This document shows positions 19,598 to 28,663 of a stretch of 64,000 bases of DNA, in pieces. Position numbers and translations under genes: made by a program. Source of the stretch: Nocardia abscessus (GTDB taxonomy: Bacteria > Actinomycetota > Actinomycetes > Mycobacteriales > Mycobacteriaceae); NCBI RefSeq assembly GCF_015477775.1, contig NZ_JADLQO010000012.1:202279-266278 (forward strand). The letters are read 5' to 3'. Below the pieces are notes generated by a model, which did not search any database, was not told the DNA's origin, and saw only the letters and a list, made by a program, of their open reading frames with translations. Positions within the stretch are counted from its first letter, which is position 1. Every line of letters begins with the position of its first letter.

Positions 19598-21250
19598 TTG
19601 AGCAGGTTCACCGACGAGATGTATGCCACGGCGCGGACCTCCGAGCGCGGATTGGTGACCGGCGAGCCGGGCGCCCCGCTGCGGCGCACCTGGGCCGAAA
19701 TCCACCGTATCGCTCGACGGATGGCGGGCGGGCTGGCCGAAGCGGGCATCGGGCACGGCGACGCGGTCGGCGTGCTCGCGGGCATGCCCGCCGACATCGC
19801 CCCGTCCTGCCAGGCCGTCTGGATGCGCGGCGCGTCGATCACCATGCTGCACCAGCCCACTCCGCGCACCGACCTGGTGGTCTGGGCGCGCGACACCGAG
19901 ACCGTGCTGACCATGATCGAAGCGCGCGCGGTCGTGCTCGGCGCGCCGTTCGAGGCAGCCGAGCCGCTGCTGCGCGAACGCGGCATCACCGTGGTGCGCA
20001 TCGACCAGCTGCCCGACGGCCCGGACACCGACCCGGTGCCCGCCGCCGAGGGCGATATCGCCTTGCAGCAGTTGACTTCCGGTTCGACCGGGTCGCCCAA
20101 GGCGGTGCGGATCACGCACGAGAACTTCTTCGTCAACGCCCACGCCATGTTCGACCGGGTGAAATTCCAGCTCGATGACGACGTGATGGTCAGCTGGCTG
20201 CCGCTGTTCCACGACATGGGCATGGTCGGATTCCTCAGTGTTCCCATGCAATTCGGCGCCGAAGTAGTCTGCGTGACGCCGCTGGACTTCCTCACCAGGC
20301 CGCTGCTGTGGGCCGAGTTGATCAGCAAGTACCGCGGAACCGTCACCGCCGCGCCCAATTTCGCGTACTCACTGCTGGCCAGGCGACTGCGGCAGGCCGA
20401 CGACGGCGCGTTCGACCTCAGCAGCGTGCGCTACATGTGGAACGGCGCCGAACCGGTGGACCCGGACACCATGGACGCCTTGGCCGCGGCCGGGAAGCGC
20501 TTCGGCCTCAATCCCATGGCGCTCACGCCGGTCTACGGCATGGCCGAGACCACGCTCGCGGTGTCCATCCCGGATCCCGGCCACGGCCAGGTGCTCGACG
20601 TGATCGACGCCGATCTGCTCGAGGCGCTCGGCAAGGCGGTGCCCGTACCGGAGGAGCACGGCCACCCCGCCAACATCCGCCGGTTGCCCACCCTCGGCTA
20701 CCTGGTCGACCACTTGGAGGGCCGGATCGTCGACAGCGAACGGCAGCCGCTGCCCACCCGGTCGGTCGGCGTGATCGAATTGCGCGGTCCCGCCGTCACT
20801 TCCGGGTACGTGACGATGGACGGGTTCCAGCCCGCCCAGGACAACGAGGGCTGGCTGGACACCGGCGACATCGGCTACTTCACCGACGAGGGACTGATCG
20901 TGGTGTGCGGCCGGATGAAGGACGTCATCATCATGGGCGGCCGCAACATCTACCCCACCGACATCGAGCGCGCCGCGACCAGGGTGGACGGGGTCCGTCC
21001 CGGCAACGCGGTGGCGGTGCGGCTGGACGCGGGCCAGAAGCGGGAGAGTTTCGCCGTGGTGGTGGAGAGCGGCAGCCACCAGAACCCCGAGGAGGTCAAG
21101 CGCATCGAGCGCGAGATCGTGCACGCGGTGTTCGCGGAGGTAGGCGCGCGGCCGCGCACCGTCGCCGTGCTCGGGCCGGGCGCACTGCCGAAGACCTCCT
21201 CCGGCAAACTGCGCAGGGCCGCGACCGCGATGCATCTACCCCGGGGCTGA
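19598..21250 (+). CDS. fatty acyl-AMP ligase-like protein (pks16 / Rv1013 type)
   Basis: A 550-residue ANL-superfamily adenylating enzyme, expected to activate a fatty acid as acyl-adenylate. Motifs: LTSGSTGSPKAVRITH (P-loop, residues about 150-165), WLPLFHDMGM, MWNGAEPVDPDTM, TPVYGMAETT, WLDTGDIGYF and C-terminal GPGALPKTSSGKLRR with the catalytic Lys. The rare TTG start is chosen because TAGGAG lies 7 nt upstream; an ATG nearer the site is out of frame. It is next to pth, as Rv1013 is in M. tuberculosis. Whether it feeds a polyketide synthase is unknown. Confidence 0.88.
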   Translation: MSRFTDEMYATARTSERGLVTGEPGAPLRRTWAEIHRIARRMAGGLAEAGIGHGDAVGVLAGMPADIAPSCQAVWMRGASITMLHQPTPRTDLVVWARDTETVLTMIEARAVVLGAPFEAAEPLLRERGITVVRIDQLPDGPDTDPVPAAEGDIALQQLTSGSTGSPKAVRITHENFFVNAHAMFDRVKFQLDDDVMVSWLPLFHDMGMVGFLSVPMQFGAEVVCVTPLDFLTRPLLWAELISKYRGTVTAAPNFAYSLLARRLRQADDGAFDLSSVRYMWNGAEPVDPDTMDALAAAGKRFGLNPMALTPVYGMAETTLAVSIPDPGHGQVLDVIDADLLEALGKAVPVPEEHGHPANIRRLPTLGYLVDHLEGRIVDSERQPLPTRSVGVIELRGPAVTSGYVTMDGFQPAQDNEGWLDTGDIGYFTDEGLIVVCGRMKDVIIMGGRNIYPTDIERAATRVDGVRPGNAVAVRLDAGQKRESFAVVVESGSHQNPEEVKRIEREIVHAVFAEVGARPRTVAVLGPGALPKTSSGKLRRAATAMHLPRG

Positions 21251-21278
21251 CCGTCCCGGCGCCGAGTGCGGGTGCGGC

Positions 21279-21866
21279 TCAGTGCAATTGGTTCTGCGCG
21301 GTCTCCAGCCCGACGCGCAGCAGCAGCTCCACCGCGTCGGCGGCCTGCTCGACGATCACCGGCACCTCTTTGCGCTCCGGCGCGGAGAACGGTTTCAGCA
21401 CGTAGTCGGCCGGGTCCTGGCGACCCGGCGGACGGCCGATGCCGATGCGGGTACGCAGATAGTCCTTGGTGGTCAGAGCGCTGGAGACCGAGCGAAGGCC
21501 GTTGTGCCCGCCCTCACCGCCACCGCGCTTGAGCCGGATCGCGCCGAAGGGCAGGTCGAGTTCGTCGTGCACGACGATCACCTCGGTCGGCGGCACCGAG
21601 AAGAATTTCGCCAGCGCGGCCACCGGCCTGCCGGACACGTTCATGAACGATCGCGGCTTGGCGATCAGCACCTGGCGTCCGTCCAGCCGCGCCTGCAACA
21701 GGTCGGCGCCGGATTTCTTGTGCACACCGAAACGGCCGCCGACGCGCTCGGCGAGCACGTCGGCGACCAGGAAACCGACATTGTGCCGGGTGCGCTCGTA
21801 CTCGGGACCGGGGTTACCCAGTCCGACGACGAGCGCGGGCCCGGCGGACGATTCGGTGCTACTCAG
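21279..21866 (-). CDS. pth: peptidyl-tRNA hydrolase
   Basis: A 195-residue enzyme releasing tRNA from stalled peptidyl-tRNA. Conserved LVVGLGNPGPEYERTRHNVG (residues about 12-31, with the catalytic His), KPRSFMNVSG, VVHDELDLPFG and GGGEGGHNGLRS are all present. The frame has no ATG, GTG or TTG between an upstream stop inside rplY and a GTG about 36 codons into the conserved fold. The best start is CTG at 21866, which overlaps the rplY stop by 8 nt and gives the family's normal length (M. tuberculosis about 191). Coupled translation from rplY would explain it. Confidence 0.9.
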   Translation of the reverse strand: MSSTESSAGPALVVGLGNPGPEYERTRHNVGFLVADVLAERVGGRFGVHKKSGADLLQARLDGRQVLIAKPRSFMNVSGRPVAALAKFFSVPPTEVIVVHDELDLPFGAIRLKRGGGEGGHNGLRSVSSALTTKDYLRTRIGIGRPPGRQDPADYVLKPFSAPERKEVPVIVEQAADAVELLLRVGLETAQNQLH

Positions 21867-22455
21867 CGCTCTCGCCCTCGGCCTCGGCCTCTCCCTCGGT
21901 GGGCTCGGCGGCCGGGGCGGCGATGACGTTGACGATCAGGGTCTCGGCATCGGCGGCCAAGGTGACACCGGCGGGCAGCTCGAGCGCGCCCGCGGTGATC
22001 TGGGTGCCCGCCTCGATGCCCTCGACGGAGACCTCGATGGCCTCGGGCAGCTTCATGGCGTCGGCCTCGATGGAGACGGTGGTGGCCTCCTGGGTGACCA
22101 GGGTGCCGGGGGCGGCGTCGCCGGTGACGGTCACGTTCACATCGGCGACGACCTTCTCGCCGCGCTTGATGATCAGCAGGTCGGCGTGCTCGATGTAGCG
22201 GCGGATCGGGTGCACCACAACGGACTTGGTCAGCGCCAGCTGCTTCTTGCCGTCGATGACGAGGTTCAGCACCGCGTTGGTGCCGTGCTCGCGCAGGATG
22301 GCGGCGAAGGCCTGGGCGTTGACCGACAGGTGCTGCGGGTCGGACTGGTGGCCGTACAGCACGGCCGGGACGTTGCCCGAACGACGGGTGCGGCGGGCTG
22401 CGCCCTTGCCGAACTCGGTGCGTACGGATGCTTCGAGAAGGTTGACGTCGGACAT
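21859..22455 (-). CDS. rplY: 50S ribosomal protein L25, general stress protein Ctc type
   Basis: A 198-residue L25/TL5/Ctc protein that binds 5S rRNA. The N-terminal L25 domain runs from LEASVRTEFGKGAARRTRRSG through VPAVLYGHQSD to HADLLIIKRGEKV, followed by the beta-rich CTC domain and an acidic Glu/Ala tail. The ATG before SDVNLLEA is preceded by GGAG with 11-nt spacing; an upstream extension has no family similarity. It is followed by overlapping pth, the usual pairing. Confidence 0.95.
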   Translation of the reverse strand: MSDVNLLEASVRTEFGKGAARRTRRSGNVPAVLYGHQSDPQHLSVNAQAFAAILREHGTNAVLNLVIDGKKQLALTKSVVVHPIRRYIEHADLLIIKRGEKVVADVNVTVTGDAAPGTLVTQEATTVSIEADAMKLPEAIEVSVEGIEAGTQITAGALELPAGVTLAADAETLIVNVIAAPAAEPTEGEAEAEGESAE

Positions 22456-22497
22456 GACTGGATCTACTCCTACGGCTCTTCCGGGCTGGCAATTACA

Positions 22498-22522
22498 CGT
22501 CAGGGGTTCCGCACACCTGACG
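22498..22522 (-). promoter_or_regulatory. inverted repeat in the rplY leader
   Basis: CGTCAGG and CCTGACG flank an 11-nt loop about 40 nt upstream of the rplY start. It could be a leader RNA hairpin or a protein site. Nothing in the sequence decides between these. Confidence 0.35.
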
Positions 22523-22758
22523 GGGTGGTCTACTCGTCGGGGCGAAGACCGAACGAGGACGGCCGGAAGCCGCGCCGCGTCGATCACGGTGTCGCAAACT
22601 TGGTCTGCGGTCACCCTCGCCGAGACAACCCGAACACCATACCCCAGCGCACGAGCGCTCTTTGAATCGGGTGGTCACCCGCGGTTCGGCTCGCGCTCGG
22701 GCGCGTCGCGTACGCTGGCGGGGTTGCCGATCGGTCGTCTGCGAAAGGTTGTCTTGCG

Positions 22759-24402
22759 TTGAGCGCCTCCCCTGAGGGTGTTGTCGCGCCCGCACCCCGC
22801 GGGTTACCCGCCGAGGTAGCCCGCCGGCGCACGTTCGCGGTGATCTCCCACCCCGACGCGGGCAAGTCCACGCTCACCGAGGCGCTCGCCCTGCACGCCA
22901 GGATGATCTCCGAGGCGGGCGCGATCCACGGCAAGGCCGGGCGCAAGTCCACGGTCTCGGACTGGATGGAGATGGAGAAGGCGCGCGGCATCTCGGTCAG
23001 CTCCACCGCGCTGCAGTTCAACTACCGCGCCGCGGGCTCCGACGTCGACAATGTGATCAACCTGGTCGACACCCCCGGGCACTCCGATTTCTCCGAGGAC
23101 ACCTACCGGGTGCTCACCGCCGTCGACGCCGCGGTGATGCTGATCGATGCCGCCAAGGGCCTCGAGCCGCAGACCCTGAAGCTGTTCCAGGTGTGCAGGC
23201 ACCGCGGCATCCCGGTGATCACCGTGATCAACAAGTGGGACCGGCCGGGCCGGGCGCCGCTGGAACTGCTCGACGAGATCGATGAGCGGATCGGCCTCAC
23301 CCCCACCCCGCTGTTCCTGCCGGTCGGCATCGCGGGAGACTTCCGCGGCCTCCTGCGCCGCGGCCCGGACGGCGCCCCGCTGGAATACATCCACTTCACC
23401 CGCACCGCGGGCGGCGCGACCATCGCGCCGGAGGAGTCGCTCACGCCCGAGGCCGCCGAGGCGCGCGAAGGCGAGCCGTGGAACACCGCCGCGGAGGAGA
23501 GCGAGCTGCTCTCGGCCACCGGTCAGGACCACGATCAGGAACTGTTCCTCGCCGGGCAGACCTCACCGGTCATCTACGCCTCCGCGATGCTGAACTTCGG
23601 CGTGCGGCAACTGCTGGAGACGCTGGTCGCGCTCGCGCCGCCGCCGGGCTCGCGGCGTGACGTCGACGGCAAGCCGAGGGAGACCGGCGAGCCGTTCAGC
23701 GCGGTGGTGTTCAAGGTGCAGGCCGGTATGGACGCCGCGCACCGGGACCGCCTGGCCTTCATGCGGATCGTGTCCGGCGAGTTCGAACGCGGCATGGTGG
23801 TCACCCACGCGCAGACCGGGCGGCCGTTCGCCACGAAGTACGCGCTGACCGTGTTCGGCCGCGAACGCGCCACCGTCGACACCGCCTACCCGGGTGACGT
23901 CGTCGGCCTGGTCAACGCGACGGCTCTGGCGCCGGGCCACACGCTGTTCGTGGACAAGAAGGTGGAATTCCCGCCGATCCCGTCGTTCGCGCCGGAGCAT
24001 TTCGCCGTGCTGCGGGCGCGGTCCGCGGGCAAGTACAAGCAGTTCCGCAAGGCCGTCGACCAGCTCGACTCCGAGGGCGTGGTGCAGGTGCTGCGCAACG
24101 ACATCCGTGGCGACGCCTCCCCCGTCCTGGCGGCCGTCGGCCCGATGCAGTTCGAGGTGGTGACCGCGCGCATGCTGACGGAGTTCAACGTCGAGACCAC
24201 CATGGAGCACCTCGGCTACACGCTGGCCCGGCGCACCGATGCCGCGTCGGCGGAGGAGCTCGGGCGCCAGCGCGGCGTGGAGGTGTTCACCCGCTCAGAC
24301 GGTGCGCTGCTCGCGCTGTTCAGCGACAAATGGCGGCTGCAATACATCGAGAAGGAGCACCCGGCGCTCACCTTGGAGCCCCTGGTCGCCACCGCCGACT
24401 GA
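22759..24402 (+). CDS. prfC: peptide chain release factor 3
   Basis: A 547-residue translational GTPase that recycles RF1/RF2. G1 is SHPDAGKSTLTEAL (residues about 30-43), followed by the RF3-type RKSTVSDWMEMEKARGIS, G3 VDTPGHSDFSEDTYR, G4 NKWDRPG and the RF3 C-terminal domain with GDASPVLAAVGPMQFEVV. A TTG start is used, with AAAGG 10 nt upstream. Monocistronic, divergent from rplY-pth. An insert rich in Glu/Ala about residues 215-260 is longer than in E. coli. Confidence 0.95.
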   Translation: MSASPEGVVAPAPRGLPAEVARRRTFAVISHPDAGKSTLTEALALHARMISEAGAIHGKAGRKSTVSDWMEMEKARGISVSSTALQFNYRAAGSDVDNVINLVDTPGHSDFSEDTYRVLTAVDAAVMLIDAAKGLEPQTLKLFQVCRHRGIPVITVINKWDRPGRAPLELLDEIDERIGLTPTPLFLPVGIAGDFRGLLRRGPDGAPLEYIHFTRTAGGATIAPEESLTPEAAEAREGEPWNTAAEESELLSATGQDHDQELFLAGQTSPVIYASAMLNFGVRQLLETLVALAPPPGSRRDVDGKPRETGEPFSAVVFKVQAGMDAAHRDRLAFMRIVSGEFERGMVVTHAQTGRPFATKYALTVFGRERATVDTAYPGDVVGLVNATALAPGHTLFVDKKVEFPPIPSFAPEHFAVLRARSAGKYKQFRKAVDQLDSEGVVQVLRNDIRGDASPVLAAVGPMQFEVVTARMLTEFNVETTMEHLGYTLARRTDAASAEELGRQRGVEVFTRSDGALLALFSDKWRLQYIEKEHPALTLEPLVATAD

Positions 24403-24403
24403 G

Positions 24404-24931
24404 TCAGCCGGCCTCGGACTCCGTCCGCATCGGCGGAGTGCCCGGGTCGCGCTCGACCGAGGAGATGCCGTCTTCTTTGGCGATCAGGCCCCAGCGGCTG
24501 GAGGTCAGGCGCAGGCTGGGCAGGTCGCTGAGCGAGAGCACCACTTCGTAGGTGCGTTCGTAGCCGGTGTGCGAGATCCGCCAGCGGCCGTCGTCGCAGC
24601 GGACGTAGCGGTCGGTGTAGAAGGCCGCGCCGCGCAGCAGCATGTTGTGGCCCGGAATGAGGACCGTGTCGGCGAGGTACCAGGTGCCGTCGGCCGTGTC
24701 GCCGTCCACATCGATCTCGGGATGATCGCAGCGGTGCTCGGTGATCACGTGCGGCCCGAGCGTGTTGCGCATGAACGCGATGAACGCCTCGCGCGATTCG
24801 AACTGGAGATATTCGCTGTAGGTCGCGGTCGCCTCGGGGATCATGGTGTCCGCGAACTCATCCCATGATTTGGTGTCAAGGGTGCGCAGATAGCGGTACT
24901 TCAGCCGGGAGATCGCCGCGATGTCGTCCAC
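24404..24931 (-). CDS. SnoaL-like (NTF2-fold) protein
   Basis: A 175-residue protein opening VDDIAAISRLKYRYLRTLD, the signature of actinobacterial SnoaL-like NTF2-fold proteins, followed by FADTMIPEATATYSEY, EHRCDHPEIDVDGDTADG and RISHTGYERTYE. Such proteins can be isomerases, cyclases or steroid/lipid-binding proteins; no catalytic set identifies which. GTG 24931 has AAGAG 6 nt upstream. Longer frames enter a Gly/Arg/Asp-rich shadow. It ends 1 bp from the prfC stop, tail to tail. Confidence 0.82.
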   Translation of the reverse strand: MDDIAAISRLKYRYLRTLDTKSWDEFADTMIPEATATYSEYLQFESREAFIAFMRNTLGPHVITEHRCDHPEIDVDGDTADGTWYLADTVLIPGHNMLLRGAAFYTDRYVRCDDGRWRISHTGYERTYEVVLSLSDLPSLRLTSSRWGLIAKEDGISSVERDPGTPPMRTESEAG

Positions 24932-24940
24932 CTCGCGCTC

Positions 24941-25354
24941 TTGGCCGACACCCGGTCGCGGATCGCCGCGCACCTGGCCGAAGTCGATCGGTCCCGCGTC
25001 GAAGCGCAGCCGACCGCCACCGGCGCGCCGGTCACCCTGATCCCGCTCACCGGTGGTCGTCGCCCGCTGGCCGCGACCCGGCCCCGAACCGCCCGGATCG
25101 ACGTCCCGCTCACCCTGCTCCGGTCCGCCGGAATCGATGTCCACCCCGCCGCGCCCTTGCCGGCCCGGGGAGAATTCCGGGTCGTCGCGCTGCTGACCAC
25201 CGGAGCCCGTACCCCGGTCACTACGCACTTGCCCAGCGATGCCCAAACCTGGGTCGCCGCGCCCCTGCCCGCCGGTTCGCTGATCCATACCCTCAACAAT
25301 CCCATCCCGGAGGCCGGATTGGGAGAGTTGTATCAGATTGCTATCACGGCGTAG
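24941..25354 (+). CDS. hypothetical protein, start uncertain
   Basis: A 137-codon frame from TTG (or a later start) to TAG. Its third codon positions are mostly G or C and its composition is protein-like, for example ARIDVPLTLLRSAGIDVHP and LPSDAQTWVAAPLPAG. The opposite frame is Gly/Arg/Asp-rich, as expected of a shadow. No ribosome site is seen, and the frame begins only about 10 bp from the start of the divergent SnoaL-like gene. It may be a remnant or have a later start. Family not recognised. Confidence 0.45.
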   Translation: MADTRSRIAAHLAEVDRSRVEAQPTATGAPVTLIPLTGGRRPLAATRPRTARIDVPLTLLRSAGIDVHPAAPLPARGEFRVVALLTTGARTPVTTHLPSDAQTWVAAPLPAGSLIHTLNNPIPEAGLGELYQIAITA

Positions 25355-25385
25355 GGAAACAATCCGTCGAAGATCAACTCGGGCG

Positions 25386-26264
25386 TCAGGACCCGATCGT
25401 GAAGCAGGTGCGGCAGAAGTCCTCGCCGAACTCGGTCAGCCGGAGACTCTTGCGCACGATCTTCGGCGCCCGGCCCGCTTTCTTCAGCGCCGCCTCCACC
25501 ACGGGCTGCACCTCGAGCACCATGTACCGGCTCAGCACCACCGGATCGTCCGAGGTCAGGGTCAACCCGAGGCGGTTGAGGTTGATCAGGTAGGAGCGCG
25601 CGCGGTCCGGGTAGCGCACTCCGGCCTGCTCTGGCACCGAGGTGAGATCGCCCTGCACCAGTTCCGAGCCGATCCCGAGCGGGCGGTTGGTGCGCACGTC
25701 GACCGACGGCTGCGGGCCGTTGAGCGCCATGAAGCGCAGGATGCGCGCCTCGTCGGGCGCGAGCTCGTCGAGGATGCGGTCGTAGGCCGGGTGCACGTCC
25801 TCGGTGAAGTAGACGTCGGCGGACCTGGCCAGCAGCGCGTCACCGCGGCGGCGCAGTTCCTCGCTGCTGGCCGAGCGGAAGTAGGAGTTCACCGGCAGCG
25901 CCTGCTGCGAAGTGGGGCCGTTGGAGGTCGGGACGTAGCTGACGATCTCCCGGACCGAGCCCTCGGTGACGCCGAGCGCGCTGCGGGCGATGGAGCGCAA
26001 CGCGTTTCCGGTCCGCTCGGCGATCTCGGCCGAGGACTCCCCGTCCAGGGCGGCCTGGGTGATCTCCCTGGTGACCTCGTAGGTCGTGCCGACCGCCCAC
26101 TGGCTCCCGCGCACGACGGTACCCGCGGCCACGCCTGCCGCTCGGAACACGCCGCGGATCAGCCGGGCCTCGTTGCTGATCTGCCGCTGTTCGACATCCG
26201 AACTGCGCTCGACGGCGCGGGGACCTGGCCTGGCCACGTCCTGTCCGGTCCTGTCGTCTGCCAC
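25386..26264 (-). CDS. Abi-alpha-like (DUF4393) protein, paralog A
   Basis: A 292-residue protein. The N-terminal third (residues about 30-110) is an amphipathic, Ala/Gly-rich helix region that could associate with membranes. The C-terminal part has LAPDEARILRFMALNGPQPSVDVRT and GVRYPDRARSYLINLNRLGL, resembling the DUF4393/Abi_alpha family. The same segments recur in the gene at 27770. GTG 26264 has GGAG 5 nt upstream; GTG 26303 is an alternative. Divergent from the DUF445 gene. Function unknown; the family name does not prove phage defence. Confidence 0.75.
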   Translation of the reverse strand: MADDRTGQDVARPGPRAVERSSDVEQRQISNEARLIRGVFRAAGVAAGTVVRGSQWAVGTTYEVTREITQAALDGESSAEIAERTGNALRSIARSALGVTEGSVREIVSYVPTSNGPTSQQALPVNSYFRSASSEELRRRGDALLARSADVYFTEDVHPAYDRILDELAPDEARILRFMALNGPQPSVDVRTNRPLGIGSELVQGDLTSVPEQAGVRYPDRARSYLINLNRLGLTLTSDDPVVLSRYMVLEVQPVVEAALKKAGRAPKIVRKSLRLTEFGEDFCRTCFTIGS

Positions 26265-26456
26265 GTTTTCTCCGATATCGCCGGGGGAACGAATCCGCTC
26301 CACAGATTACTTCCCCTTGTGTCGCGGGTCATTCGCACCACCTGACTCGGACAGTCCGACCGGCACGCGGCGCACAATAAGGTTTCTTTGCCGAGGGGGT
26401 GCTAGTTTTGGGTGCCGGTGAGGCGGCGATCACCGGTGTATCGGCAGGAGGGTGTC

Positions 26457-27779
26457 GTGTTAGAGAGCGTATTCGGAATCCACCCCACGATCCTCCTCGA
26501 GCTCGTGACCATACCCCTTTTCACCGGCGTGATCGGCTACATCACCAACTGGACCGGCGTGCTCATGCTGTTCAAGCCGGTCGCCTTCCACGGCTTCCGA
26601 GTTCCCGGTCTGCGCGCGGTGTATCCGTTCCTTCCCAAGCGAATTCAAGTTCTTCCCCTGCTGAGCTACGACGGCCGCTTCGGCTGGCAGGGCATCGTCC
26701 CCTCCCGTGCGGACAAGATGGCCAGCATCGCGGTCGACAAGGGCCTGGCCAAACTGGGCAGCGTCTCCGACTTCTACCGGGAACTGGAGCCGGACAAGCT
26801 GGCCGAGCACCTGGCGAGCATCGCCGACGCGCAGATCAAGGACATCGTCGAGGACATCCTGCGCCGCGAGCATCCCCAACTCTGGTACAACCTGCCCGCC
26901 CAGGTGCGCGACATGGTGCACGACCGGGTGCGCCAGCAACTGCCGGAGATCCTGCGCGAGCTGACCGAGGAATTGGGCGCGAATATCGATCAGCTGCTCG
27001 ATGTGAAGCAGATGGTGATCCGCTACTTCCAGGCCCGGCCGCATCTGCTCAACACGCTGTTCCAGGTGCTCGGCGCGAAGGAACTGCGATTCATGCAGAA
27101 CTTCGGTTTCTACTTCGGCGCGCCGATGGGCGTGGTGCTGGTCGCCGCCCTGCATCTGACCGGATGGCCCAGCCTGGTCGTACTGCCGCTCGGTGGCGTG
27201 ATCATCGGCTGGGTGGTCAACTGGATCGGCATCAATATGATCTTCGCGCCCGCCTATCCGAAGTGGTGGGTTCCGTGGCGGCAGGGCCTGCTGATCAAAC
27301 GTAAGTCCGAAATCACCGACGGCTACGCGGAATTGGTTTCCAGCCAGGTGATCACCGTGGCGAATATCGGCGACGAGTTGCTCAACGGCCCGCGCTCGGA
27401 TCGCACCATGCAGATGCTGGAGGACACGCTGCGCCCCGCCGCCGACCGCGCGCTCGGCCCGGCGCGTCCCGCCGTCAAGTTCATGCTCGGCAGCCGCGAA
27501 TACGACTCGTTGCAATCCACGTTCACCAGCGAAGCCATGGCCATCGCGCCGATCGCGTTCGCCGACCCGGAGTTCAACGTCCGCCAGGGCAGGCAGATCA
27601 ACGAATACATCGCCAGGCAGATGGCGATGTTGTCGCCGCCGGACTTCGTCGACATGCTCCGCGCGGCCATCAAGCAGGACGAATGGCTCCTTTTCGTCCA
27701 TGGCGGCGTGTTGGGGCTGTTCGCCGGATACGCTCATATCCTGATCTTCGGAACGGGAGTGGCGACATCATGGCTGTAG
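26457..27779 (+). CDS. DUF445-family membrane protein
   Basis: A 440-residue protein. The N-terminal hydrophobic region contains GVIGYITNWTGVLMLFKP and a central one contains GVIIGWVVNWIGINMIFAP. These two related G-x-x-x-N-W-x-G-x-x-M-(L/I)-F-x-P repeats are the mark of DUF445. A soluble helical domain lies between, and a last hydrophobic helix (LLFVHGGVLGLFAGYAHILI) ends the protein. GTG 26457 has AGGAGG 5 nt upstream. It overlaps the next gene by 10 nt. No reaction or transport role is known for the family. Confidence 0.85.
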   Translation: MLESVFGIHPTILLELVTIPLFTGVIGYITNWTGVLMLFKPVAFHGFRVPGLRAVYPFLPKRIQVLPLLSYDGRFGWQGIVPSRADKMASIAVDKGLAKLGSVSDFYRELEPDKLAEHLASIADAQIKDIVEDILRREHPQLWYNLPAQVRDMVHDRVRQQLPEILRELTEELGANIDQLLDVKQMVIRYFQARPHLLNTLFQVLGAKELRFMQNFGFYFGAPMGVVLVAALHLTGWPSLVVLPLGGVIIGWVVNWIGINMIFAPAYPKWWVPWRQGLLIKRKSEITDGYAELVSSQVITVANIGDELLNGPRSDRTMQMLEDTLRPAADRALGPARPAVKFMLGSREYDSLQSTFTSEAMAIAPIAFADPEFNVRQGRQINEYIARQMAMLSPPDFVDMLRAAIKQDEWLLFVHGGVLGLFAGYAHILIFGTGVATSWL

Positions 27780-28663
27780 CGGGTCCGGACGGCGGCGATA
27801 TCGAGGCCGTCGAGCACCTCGACGCGGCGGCGGCGAATGCCGAGCCATCGCAGGAGATCGCCCGGCGGCCGGCTTCGGACATCGCTCGCACCGACGAATT
27901 ATCCAGACGGGTAACGGTTCCCGTGGCCACCGTGCGCGCCGCGACGGGCGTCGCCCGGGTCGCGTGGACCGCCGTCACCGGGGTGACCTCCTGGGGTGTC
28001 GGCACCGCGGTCGGCGTCACCTCGACCGTCGTGCGGCGCAGCATCGAGGGAGCGCCACCGCGAGAGGTGTTGGCCGAGGCCGAGTCCGAGGTCCGCGACG
28101 CGATGCGCAAAGCGCTGGGCCTCCCGGTCGCGGCGGAACCGACCGCGCAGGACGCCGTGCCGACGCTGCGTGAACAGGGCGCCGCGCTGCTGCGATTGTC
28201 GGCCAACCCGCACGGCGAGGACGACAATCACCCGGCCTTCGCGGGCATGATCGCCGAGCTGACCCCGGACGAGGCGCGCATCCTGCGTTTCCTGCATCTG
28301 GACGGGCCGCAGCCCTCGATCGACATCCGCACCGGGCGCCCGCGCGCACTCGGCTCCGAACGCCTGGGCTCGATGCTCACGCTGATCGGCGAGCACGCCG
28401 GCCTGCGCTTCCCGAACCGGATCCAGCAGTACCTGACCAACCTGCGCAGGCTCGGCCTGGTCGAGCACGCGCGCGAGCCGGTCGGCAATCCGAACCGGTA
28501 CCAACTGCTGGAGGCGCAGTCGCCGGTGCGGGAGATGCTGAAGCGGTCGGGCTTCGGCACCAAGGTGATCTACCGCAGCGTGGTGCTCACCGACTTCGGG
28601 GCGGACTTCGTGCGCACCTGCCTGCCGGTGGTAGTGCAGGACGGACGGGCCTCGGGGCACTAG
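27770..28663 (+). CDS. Abi-alpha-like (DUF4393) protein, paralog B
   Basis: A 297-residue paralog of the protein at 25386-26264. Both have a Thr/Val/Gly-rich N-terminal helical region, then (E)LTPDEARILRFLHLDGPQPS with DIRTGRPRALGSE, GLRFPNRIQQYLTNLRRLGL, and a C-terminal VVLTDFGADFVRTCLP matching RLTEFGEDFCRTCF of paralog A. Its ATG lies inside the end of the DUF445 gene, so the two are cotranscribed and probably coupled. The stop codon shares bases with the convergent TetR stop (CTAG). Confidence 0.78.
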   Translation: MAVAGPDGGDIEAVEHLDAAAANAEPSQEIARRPASDIARTDELSRRVTVPVATVRAATGVARVAWTAVTGVTSWGVGTAVGVTSTVVRRSIEGAPPREVLAEAESEVRDAMRKALGLPVAAEPTAQDAVPTLREQGAALLRLSANPHGEDDNHPAFAGMIAELTPDEARILRFLHLDGPQPSIDIRTGRPRALGSERLGSMLTLIGEHAGLRFPNRIQQYLTNLRRLGLVEHAREPVGNPNRYQLLEAQSPVREMLKRSGFGTKVIYRSVVLTDFGADFVRTCLPVVVQDGRASGH

